This document shows, in pieces, positions 21,817 through 31,560 of a stretch of DNA of 64,000 nucleotides; the stretch's first letter is position 1; every line of letters begins with the position of its first letter. The stretch spans positions 1-64,000 of the forward strand of contig NC_089391.1 in NCBI RefSeq assembly GCF_003171515.1, read 5' to 3'. The notes under the pieces were generated by a model. The model was given only the letters and a program-made list of their open reading frames with translations. It was not told where the DNA came from and did no database searches. Source of the DNA: Pyrenophora tritici-repentis. Taxonomy: Eukaryota > Ascomycota > Dothideomycetes > Pleosporales > Pleosporaceae. The position numbers and the translations under genes were made by a program.

Positions 21817-24800
21817 CAGAGATGCCAACAATCAAATCAATCAAGCTTCAGGCCCTATACTTGCTTTGATTGACGTTTTCTTGGTGTTGAGCTTGCTTTG
21901 ATGGGCTTGATAGGTCGATCAGTGAGGCTTGATTGGTGAGCTTGATGGGCTTGATCGCTAGGTAGCCTTAGGAAGCTCCGAAGAGTGAAAAAGGCGGTTT
22001 CTGGAGCCAAAAAAAGGCAAAACGAGAAGTTAGTATAGAGTTTCGAACACAAAGCAAAAAAGGCCGCAACTATCTGCTCTAGAGAGAGGTCCTTCTAGGA
22101 GCGCGTTTGAGGGAGAATAGCAGTGTTGCGTAGTATATAACCTGAAGTCTTATTGCGCGCGAGTAATCAAGAAAAGATAAGATTGTATCGCTATCGCCGT
22201 TGAAACCCAGCTACTCGGGAGTCTCTACGTTGAGCAGAGTGCTCACAAGCTATCCTCATCGTTCACTAGCAGTATATGCCCCCAACAGCAGTATACAGCA
22301 GGGACAGTAACCTCTCTAAGGCCTTTGGATAGGATATATCGAAGCTTAAGACTCATTAATCGACGCGGAGGCAGGCGGTATTATTCAGTGGATGGGCGTT
22401 GTAAGGTAGGCGAGACGTCTATTTTAAGAAGTAGTCAGCTACGCTCTGCTAGGTATATTGAAGCTGTAAGAAGCAGCTATCCTGATGACCCTAGAGGTCG
22501 TAGACGAGGATGGAGATGGGCTGTACTTACCGGAATCGCTAGGTTGCTCCCACGCTGTGAGGTTGTACAACTGCTCAAGGTCGTGATCTGAGAGTTGGCT
22601 TGTAGCTGACGTCGGCAGCTTTATGCCAGCGGCATTCCAAGCCCGTACACATTGAAGCGCGGCGAGTAGTTGTGACCCAATCTTGCGCCGTCGCGGAGCA
22701 AGTAGATCTCCTAGTTCACTAAACATGCGCTCGCACTCGCAACTGCTCGCTGGAATACTCAACACGTCAATCGCAAAGCGTGAGAGGTCGGGATACTTAG
22801 ACTGAAGCTGTACCCAGTACTTGATAGGGTTGCCGTCAACGTTAGGGCTGTTGTGCTGCTTACTCGTCCACTTTGGCTCCAATTTGCGCCACCTGTCGTA
22901 CTCATCTGTGAGCTCATCATCGTCCTCGCTATCGCTTATGATGTACGAGATAGCCTCGTCAATAGCGCCGTTATCACGCTCTTTTGAGGGCTTTGTTGGA
23001 GGAGTAGAGGTCGTATACTCTGCCCAAAGAGCACGAAAGTCAGCCATACAGGCGACGAGCCACTCAGGCTTATCACGCCACGCCTTCTCGCAATAGCGTC
23101 GATAGTACGGGTGAAGAGCGCAGGCCGCAAAGTACGCGGGTGAGTCGTCGAGTTTACTGTAGTAGTCGTTGAGCTTCTCCCACGCTGCGCGAAAGTTGAT
23201 AGAGATGTGATCTTCAGGCGCCTCGCGCTGCTCAAAATCAACCCTCTCGTACTGCCGGAGACGCTGCTCAAAGCGCCCCATAAGGAACTCAAACACTGGT
23301 ATAACCTCGTATATCGCACCGAAACGGCCACATTTGCCTCTGCCTTCAAGGCGCTTTGTAGCATCTTTCAGCGGCTTCAGCACCTCAATATACTCAGTTA
23401 TAACAGCCCAATCAGCAGCTGTGAGGCCCTTAGATCTCATCCAAGCAGGCGCCTGGGGCTTCTTGTTGTTCTTCGTTCGGGCGTGTGAGTCGGCAACGCG
23501 CTGCTGTTCCACGTAGAAACAAACGTAGGAGTTGAACGCGGGTTGTAGTAATACAGCTCTCTCAAACGCTGAACAAAAGGAGTTCCAGCGCGTAACGCAA
23601 GGCTTTACAGGCTCGAGTATTTGGAATTTAGCGTCGTCGTCGGCCGGTAAGTCCTGCCTCGCGAGGCGCTGAAAGTTCGCGAACATGTCGTACTGTTGTG
23701 GCGTTTTGATGTAGCTAATAACGTCTATAAGCGTGCCTAATGGGCCCTGCTTACGCCACTCGTTGAGGTATTTCTCTTCCTCCTGTACAGCGTTAGAAAG
23801 CTTCATTGAAAAGAACAGGTAGACTTACAGCCAAGTTCTCGTCGTTGTTAAAGGCGTCCTTGTTTGAGCCAAATATAATCGACTGGCCAACTAAGTTGAT
23901 TGTATGAGCGCTACAACGTAGCCGGCGATGCTTAGACTTAAAGCCAAACTTCGCTCCAAGGGTCGCGATAGCAGTGTCGTTATTGAACGCGTTGTCGAGC
24001 ATAAAGTAGCCAACGTTCTGCGCAGTTATATTAAACTTCTGCAGAGTTTCAGCGACACAATCAGCTATCCTGTCGCCAGTATGGGCACCTGAGAGCTGCG
24101 GCAGGTCAATAGCAACGTCCCTAAGGTCGCCCTCAGCCGTGGCAAAGTGAGCGACAATACCGAAGAAGCCACGCTTGCCACCTTTAACGGTCCACCCATC
24201 AAAGCTTATATGTATCTTGCTCGCCGCGCAACGCAGCTCATCGACGACCTGAGGCTGCATGAAGTTGTACAGCCTCATCACAAACTGCGCAACGCTTGTG
24301 CGACTACTCCAGAGCGCCTGCTCAGCTTCAGGATTCGCGAAATGTATCATCCTGCGGAAAGCTGGATCTTCGAACTGGCAGAGGGCGAGGTTGTTGTCAA
24401 CAAGCCAGCTAACAGCTGCTATTCGAAAGGACTGTACGTCGAAGTTTCCTATCTCGTTCGCAACCCTTTGGCTAACGCCGAAGCCGCCCTTCAGCATCAT
24501 TTCTAGCGATTTCTGGCCTCCAAGAAGCTGCTGAGGCGGTTGCTCGCCAGCGTTTGTTATTCCATGATCCCTATTTAGGTGCCTCGCAGCAGTACTAGTT
24601 GCCTCCGTCGTCTCCGCAAAGCCAGCAGTCGCTGCTTTACGCTTGTGACAGATGTGGCACAGCCAGAATATCCTGTTGGTATTACTGCGGAGAGTAAGCC
24701 GATAACCGTAGTTGTATACCCAGCTTTTCTTCTGCTTCTGTGTCCGAAGAGGCTTCATATACCGTGGCAGGCGACTCCAGTTAATGCCATCAAAGTTATC

Positions 24801-25497
24801 GGCCATACGCGGGTCGAAGTCAGGCTCTGGCTCGCCTTCATCTACCGCTTCAGACGCCGCTGCAGCTACCTCAGAGGCTTCAACAGGCGCGACAATCGCA
24901 TCTTCGGGTATAGAGTCGCGCAACTGCATCTCGAAATCAACGCCTTGGCTCGCGGCCAGTATAGCTCGACGCGGCGACGTTGGCGGAGTCTCGCGCTGTG
25001 TATCCTCGTCGATAACGAAAGGGTGAGATGGCTGCGAAGCTTCGATAGTTATAGGCTGTGATTTACTGCCTTTCTGGCGTTTTGAGCGACCAGCGGCGGC
25101 AACAGGAGCGGCAGCAGGGCGTTTACGAGGATGCCTAGGGTCTGGCATAATAGCAACGGGTAGCACTAGGAATAGAACATGTAGAGAATTGTGTTAATCA
25201 TTGTGCTACGGGAACTAAGATCTATATCTCCGCCGGCTAACGTTGTGGGCGCTATGCCCTGTACGTACTAGCCTTTAAGTGAGAGAAGATGGGATGGAAC
25301 CTAGGTTATACCAAAATCTACGACTTCACGTTCTACGATATAGCCAGGATCAAGCCTATCAAGCTCACCAATCAAGCCTGCTTGATGGGCTTGATTTGCT
25401 TGTACTTTTGAGCAGTCTGGGCTTGATTTGGCTTGATTGTATTCACTCAATCAAATCAATCAAGCCCATCAAGCAGGCTTGATTGTTGGCATCTCTG
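21817..25497 (-). mobile_element. hAT2-A, nested DNA transposon
   Basis: 3681 bp, termini CAGAGATGCCAACAATCAA in inverted orientation, perfect 8-bp target duplication GTATAAGG (21809-21816 and 25498-25505). It is inserted in the hAT1 transposase coding region. Subterminal regions hold arrays of AATCAAGC/GCTTGATT on both strands. It appears identical to hAT2-B at 26025-29705, base p here corresponding to 51522-p there. The insertion is recent. Confidence 0.96.
22439..25148 (-). CDS. hAT transposase of hAT2-A (two exons)
   Basis: Minus strand: exon 1 25148-23829, intron 23828-23783 (46 bp, GTAAGT...TTCTAAC...ACAG, phase 0), exon 2 23782-22439; 887 residues. The true start is the ATG at 25148, not the upstream non-ATG codon. 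Domains: Ser/Pro-rich N-terminus with a basic KRQKGSK segment; BED-like zinc finger (CHIC...HLNRDH, about 165-195); catalytic Asp in HISFDGWT (about 315) and MLDNAFNNDT (about 382); RRLRCSAHTINL (about 408); C-terminal dimerisation region with SSCECERMFSE (about 790). A second small intron near the C-terminus is possible (GTAAGT...TTACAG). No lesion is visible. Confidence 0.9.
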
Positions 25498-25505
25498 GTA
25501 TAAGG

Positions 25506-25942
25506 GAAGGTACCCTGTCGAGATGCTGCCACCACCAGCCAGGAAGGAGAGAGATCCTGACCCAGCATTTGATCGCCAGCGGGAACATAAGCGCATTCGA
25601 ATAGACGCTCCAGTTTCTACAACTGATTTGTATGAACAATACATCTCTACTGACCGGCTTCATAACGAAGAGGCAGGTTGCAATGAGGCTATTGCGTACT
25701 GGCTATCTCGCTACGACTCCCAACGAGATCTCGCTCGCTTCGCTCTAGACATGTTTGCGATCTCGCCTATGTCGGATGAATGCGAACGTCTTTTTAGTAG
25801 CGCGAAGCTTACTATCGTCGATCGCCGTGGTAGGCTGAAGGCAGATATTATAGAAGCGTGCGAGTGTCTCCGGGCCTGGTATGGAAAGCCCCAAGCTGAG
25901 GGGAACAGCGATATCGAGGATAGTGAGAACGAAGACGACTAG
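25506..25942 (+). pseudogene. hAT1 transposase, C-terminal part
   Basis: The last 145 codons of the hAT1 transposase, separated from its N-terminal part by hAT2-A. It encodes a charged linker and the hAT dimerisation domain, with RFALDMFAISPMSDECERLF followed by SSAKLTIVDRRGRLKADI; the Glu in DECERLFS is the third catalytic residue. It ends with an acidic tail and TAG at 25942. Without an upstream start of its own it is not expected to be expressed as a separate protein. Confidence 0.9.
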
Positions 25943-26024
25943 ATTGACAGTCAGTAGTAAAACACATTTCCTCGGCTTCCTTCTTTGCTTCAGCCTCATT
26001 CTTGGCGGTCTTGTTGGTCGGACC

Positions 26025-29000
26025 CAGAGATGCCAACAATCAAGCCTGCTTGATGGGCTTGATTGATTTGATTGAGTGAATACAATCAAGCCAAATCAAG
26101 CCCAGACTGCTCAAAAGTACAAGCAAATCAAGCCCATCAAGCAGGCTTGATTGGTGAGCTTGATAGGCTTGATCCTGGCTATATCGTAGAACGTGAAGTC
26201 GTAGATTTTGGTATAACCTAGGTTCCATCCCATCTTCTCTCACTTAAAGGCTAGTACGTACAGGGCATAGCGCCCACAACGTTAGCCGGCGGAGATATAG
26301 ATCTTAGTTCCCGTAGCACAATGATTAACACAATTCTCTACATGTTCTATTCCTAGTGCTACCCGTTGCTATTATGCCAGACCCTAGGCATCCTCGTAAA
26401 CGCCCTGCTGCCGCTCCTGTTGCCGCCGCTGGTCGCTCAAAACGCCAGAAAGGCAGTAAATCACAGCCTATAACTATCGAAGCTTCGCAGCCATCTCACC
26501 CTTTCGTTATCGACGAGGATACACAGCGCGAGACTCCGCCAACGTCGCCGCGTCGAGCTATACTGGCCGCGAGCCAAGGCGTTGATTTCGAGATGCAGTT
26601 GCGCGACTCTATACCCGAAGATGCGATTGTCGCGCCTGTTGAAGCCTCTGAGGTAGCTGCAGCGGCGTCTGAAGCGGTAGATGAAGGCGAGCCAGAGCCT
26701 GACTTCGACCCGCGTATGGCCGATAACTTTGATGGCATTAACTGGAGTCGCCTGCCACGGTATATGAAGCCTCTTCGGACACAGAAGCAGAAGAAAAGCT
26801 GGGTATACAACTACGGTTATCGGCTTACTCTCCGCAGTAATACCAACAGGATATTCTGGCTGTGCCACATCTGTCACAAGCGTAAAGCAGCGACTGCTGG
26901 CTTTGCGGAGACGACGGAGGCAACTAGTACTGCTGCGAGGCACCTAAATAGGGATCATGGAATAACAAACGCTGGCGAGCAACCGCCTCAGCAGCTTCTT
27001 GGAGGCCAGAAATCGCTAGAAATGATGCTGAAGGGCGGCTTCGGCGTTAGCCAAAGGGTTGCGAACGAGATAGGAAACTTCGACGTACAGTCCTTTCGAA
27101 TAGCAGCTGTTAGCTGGCTTGTTGACAACAACCTCGCCCTCTGCCAGTTCGAAGATCCAGCTTTCCGCAGGATGATACATTTCGCGAATCCTGAAGCTGA
27201 GCAGGCGCTCTGGAGTAGTCGCACAAGCGTTGCGCAGTTTGTGATGAGGCTGTACAACTTCATGCAGCCTCAGGTCGTCGATGAGCTGCGTTGCGCGGCG
27301 AGCAAGATACATATAAGCTTTGATGGGTGGACCGTTAAAGGTGGCAAGCGTGGCTTCTTCGGTATTGTCGCTCACTTTGCCACGGCTGAGGGCGACCTTA
27401 GGGACGTTGCTATTGACCTGCCGCAGCTCTCAGGTGCCCATACTGGCGACAGGATAGCTGATTGTGTCGCTGAAACTCTGCAGAAGTTTAATATAACTGC
27501 GCAGAACGTTGGCTACTTTATGCTCGACAACGCGTTCAATAACGACACTGCTATCGCGACCCTTGGAGCGAAGTTTGGCTTTAAGTCTAAGCATCGCCGG
27601 CTACGTTGTAGCGCTCATACAATCAACTTAGTTGGCCAGTCGATTATATTTGGCTCAAACAAGGACGCCTTTAACAACGACGAGAACTTGGCTGTAAGTC
27701 TACCTGTTCTTTTCAATGAAGCTTTCTAACGCTGTACAGGAGGAAGAGAAATACCTCAACGAGTGGCGTAAGCAGGGCCCATTAGGCACGCTTATAGACG
27801 TTATTAGCTACATCAAAACGCCACAACAGTACGACATGTTCGCGAACTTTCAGCGCCTCGCGAGGCAGGACTTACCGGCCGACGACGACGCTAAATTCCA
27901 AATACTCGAGCCTGTAAAGCCTTGCGTTACGCGCTGGAACTCCTTTTGTTCAGCGTTTGAGAGAGCTGTATTACTACAACCCGCGTTCAACTCCTACGTT
28001 TGTTTCTACGTGGAACAGCAGCGCGTTGCCGACTCACACGCCCGAACGAAGAACAACAAGAAGCCCCAGGCGCCTGCTTGGATGAGATCTAAGGGCCTCA
28101 CAGCTGCTGATTGGGCTGTTATAACTGAGTATATTGAGGTGCTGAAGCCGCTGAAAGATGCTACAAAGCGCCTTGAAGGCAGAGGCAAATGTGGCCGTTT
28201 CGGTGCGATATACGAGGTTATACCAGTGTTTGAGTTCCTTATGGGGCGCTTTGAGCAGCGTCTCCGGCAGTACGAGAGGGTTGATTTTGAGCAGCGCGAG
28301 GCGCCTGAAGATCACATCTCTATCAACTTTCGCGCAGCGTGGGAGAAGCTCAACGACTACTACAGTAAACTCGACGACTCACCCGCGTACTTTGCGGCCT
28401 GCGCTCTTCACCCGTACTATCGACGCTATTGCGAGAAGGCGTGGCGTGATAAGCCTGAGTGGCTCGTCGCCTGTATGGCTGACTTTCGTGCTCTTTGGGC
28501 AGAGTATACGACCTCTACTCCTCCAACAAAGCCCTCAAAAGAGCGTGATAACGGCGCTATTGACGAGGCTATCTCGTACATCATAAGCGATAGCGAGGAC
28601 GATGATGAGCTCACAGATGAGTACGACAGGTGGCGCAAATTGGAGCCAAAGTGGACGAGTAAGCAGCACAACAGCCCTAACGTTGACGGCAACCCTATCA
28701 AGTACTGGGTACAGCTTCAGTCTAAGTATCCCGACCTCTCACGCTTTGCGATTGACGTGTTGAGTATTCCAGCGAGCAGTTGCGAGTGCGAGCGCATGTT
28801 TAGTGAACTAGGAGATCTACTTGCTCCGCGACGGCGCAAGATTGGGTCACAACTACTCGCCGCGCTTCAATGTGTACGGGCTTGGAATGCCGCTGGCATA
28901 AAGCTGCCGACGTCAGCTACAAGCCAACTCTCAGATCACGACCTTGAGCAGTTGTACAACCTCACAGCGTGGGAGCAACCTAGCGATTCCGGTAAGTACA

Positions 29001-29705
29001 GCCCATCTCCATCCTCGTCTACGACCTCTAGGGTCATCAGGATAGCTGCTTCTTACAGCTTCAATATACCTAGCAGAGCGTAGCTGACTACTTCTTAAAA
29101 TAGACGTCTCGCCTACCTTACAACGCCCATCCACTGAATAATACCGCCTGCCTCCGCGTCGATTAATGAGTCTTAAGCTTCGATATATCCTATCCAAAGG
29201 CCTTAGAGAGGTTACTGTCCCTGCTGTATACTGCTGTTGGGGGCATATACTGCTAGTGAACGATGAGGATAGCTTGTGAGCACTCTGCTCAACGTAGAGA
29301 CTCCCGAGTAGCTGGGTTTCAACGGCGATAGCGATACAATCTTATCTTTTCTTGATTACTCGCGCGCAATAAGACTTCAGGTTATATACTACGCAACACT
29401 GCTATTCTCCCTCAAACGCGCTCCTAGAAGGACCTCTCTCTAGAGCAGATAGTTGCGGCCTTTTTTGCTTTGTGTTCGAAACTCTATACTAACTTCTCGT
29501 TTTGCCTTTTTTTGGCTCCAGAAACCGCCTTTTTCACTCTTCGGAGCTTCCTAAGGCTACCTAGCGATCAAGCCCATCAAGCTCACCAATCAAGCCTCAC
29601 TGATCGACCTATCAAGCCCATCAAAGCAAGCTCAACACCAAGAAAACGTCAATCAAAGCAAGTATAGGGCCTGAAGCTTGATTGATTTGATTGTTGGCAT
29701 CTCTG
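26025..29705 (+). mobile_element. hAT2-B, nested DNA transposon
   Basis: 3681 bp, same ends as hAT2-A, perfect target duplication GTCGGACC (26017-26024 and 29706-29713). It is inserted in the right subterminal zone of hAT1, downstream of the transposase stop. It lies opposite in orientation to hAT2-A, so the two form a large inverted repeat. The duplication shows it arrived by transposition, not by inverted duplication of hAT2-A. Confidence 0.96.
26374..29083 (+). CDS. hAT transposase of hAT2-B (two exons)
   Basis: Exon 1 26374-27693, intron 27694-27739 (46 bp), exon 2 27740-29083; 887 residues, reading the same as the hAT2-A protein. Start ATG at 26374 (ATTATGCCAGAC). BED-like finger, three catalytic acidic residues and dimerisation domain are all present. 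As the gene is complete and its element has both ends, hAT2 should be autonomous. An alternative last intron at about 28992-29064 (GTAAGT...TTACAG) would replace the final residues only. Confidence 0.9.
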
Positions 29706-29802
29706 GTCGGACCGGTCTGGTCGGACCGGTCCTTATGTAAGCACCTGGTCTGGTCTGGTCTGTACCCTCAGACCAGACCAGACCAGACCATTCCGATCAC
29801 TG

Positions 29803-31399
29803 CGTACATCTGGACTGTGATACCGTTCTCATTGACGTATTGGTGCAGGCCGAGATCTCTGAGTACTTGAGCTGCCCACTGTCCCTGCTTGGCGTACATG
29901 GCTTGTGAGATGTACTCAGACTCAGCACTTGAGGTTGCCACTGACTTCTGCTTCTTTGCTGCCCAAGAGAATGGTCCTCCATAGAACATTCCGACTCCCC
30001 CAGACATGCTCTTCCGGTCTGTCTTATCGCTTGCCCAGTCAGCGTCGGTGTAGATCCCAAACTCGTTTTGGTGATCTCCTCCTGGACCGAAGCGAATCTT
30101 CTGCTTTACTGTTGACCGTAGATATCTCATTAGATTCTTTAACGCAGTCCCGTGCATCTCTACAGGGTCTCTCATGTACTGGGCTAGTCGTCCAAGTACA
30201 AAGGCAATGTCTGGTCTCGTGAATACCATTGCGTACATCAAGCTTCCAATAATCTGTGAATATTGTGTGGAGTCGATTCTGGCGTCTTCAGGAGTAGCAG
30301 GCTTTAGGTGTTCGTAGTCTGCAGCAGGGATCTTCTTTGACTTGTACTTTGCTGAGGTGATACCGTACTTATCTAGGACTGTCTCTAGGTACTGCTGTTG
30401 ATCGAGGTAAATAGCTTTGTTAGCTCTATCGCGGGTGACTCTAACTCCAAGGATCTTTCGAATCTCCCCCAGGTTCTTGGAGTTGAATCTCGTAAGGAGC
30501 ATTTCGTCGAACCAGGCTAGGTCTGAAGTGAGTTTCGCGGCAGCAGCAATGTCGTCAACATAAACCAGTAGTGAAATACCTCTGCCTTTATGCGTGAATA
30601 GGCAGGGGTCTGCAAGGCTCTGTGTAAAACCGATCTCAGTTAAGAACCCCTTAAGTAGCAGGTTCCAATCTCGTCCAGCTTGCTTAAGTCCGTAAAGACT
30701 CCTCAAAACCTTCAGAACGTTGCCTTTCTTAACTTTTACCCCAGCTGGTGTTGTGAGGTAGATGTCTTCTTTTAAGTATGACTCAGTGAATGCGTTCTTG
30801 ATGTCCCACTGCCAGCATTCCATGCCCTGTTTGGCAACAGTAGCAAGGAATAACCTTAAGGTGTCCATTCGTACTGTCGGGGCGAAAGTCTCGGTGTAGT
30901 CAATCCCGTGTTGTTGACTGAACCCTCGAGCAACAAGTCTGGCCTTGAACCTCTCAATCGTACCATCAACTTTAAGCTTGACAGTAAACACCCATTTTGT
31001 GGTGACGAGGTTTGCACCCTGGGGTGGAATAAGCTCTTCCCAAGTTCCGTTCCCCACAAGAGTCCTGATCTCTTCCTCAATTGCCTCTTTCCACTTCAGT
31101 GCGTTCTCTGGGTCGCTTATAGCTTGTTTATAGGTCTGAGGGATTCTAATGCCTTTAACTTCTGTTGCTGCGAAAGCTTTGCCGCTAAGTTCTGCTCGTC
31201 CCGTGACATCGAGGTTTCCACTTACAATCACCGTATAGAAGGCTTTAACAATCGTCTCGTGTGCAGACTCTTCATGGTGGTGCGTAGATGTCGGTATTTC
31301 AGTTGTGGGGTCTTCGTCAGCTCGGCTCTCTCGTAGGACAGCTAGCATAGCTTTGACAATTTTGGCTTGGCGATGTTCATCCTCCATGTCGTCAAATGT
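29803..31399 (-). pseudogene. Copia-B RT-RNase H, truncated
   Basis: Continues the Copia-B polyprotein on the far side of MITE-2. RT: KWVFTVKLKVDGTIERFKAR, QQHGIDYTETFAPTVRMDTL, WDIKNAFTES, LYGLKQAGRDW and the canonical catalytic LLVYVDDIAA. RNase H: YTDADWASDKTDRKSMSGGV and SSAESEYISQAM. The sequence stops after ITVQMY, where a GDN(Q) motif normally follows. The next bases are the hAT1 terminal repeat, whose translation supplies the last residues to the stop. Confidence 0.9.
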
Positions 31400-31560
31400 A
31401 GACTCCGCAACAATCAATTCAATCCGGTCACTCTCCTAGACCCACTTACCTATCTAGGTAGGGCTTAAACTCCTATAGGTAACTACTAGGCTTAAAGCGG
31501 TAATCAATCAATCCAATCTGAACCTTCTAGGACCCACTTAATTGATTGTTGCGGACTGTG
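31400..31560 (-). mobile_element. MITE-2, 161 bp
   Basis: The minus strand reads CACAGTCCGCAACAATCAAT ... ATTGTTGCGGAGTCT, the same 161-bp family as MITE-3 and MITE-4. It splits the Copia-B pol gene between the integrase C-terminal linker and RT. Unlike its siblings it has no matching flank: GTCAAATGT on one side and GTGATGGTA on the other. The target duplication was lost or the MITE came by recombination. Confidence 0.88.

Larger units (their letters stand above)
19694..29802 (+). mobile_element. hAT1, outer DNA transposon carrying two nested hAT2 copies
   Basis: Both ends carry the inverted repeat CAGTGATCGGAATGGTCTGG. Subterminal zones are full of GGTCTGG/GGTCGGACC motifs. Removing the two nested elements and one copy of each duplication leaves 2731 bp, a usual hAT length. 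The 8-bp flanks differ (GTCCACTC at left, CGTACATC at right). The left flank is TLH and the right flank is Copia-B, so the two sides were not contiguous before insertion. Confidence 0.9.

Noticed and set aside
23207..24534. ORFs antisense to the hAT2 transposase
   Set aside because: They occur identically in both hAT2 copies because the DNA is the same, and carry no motifs. Shadows.
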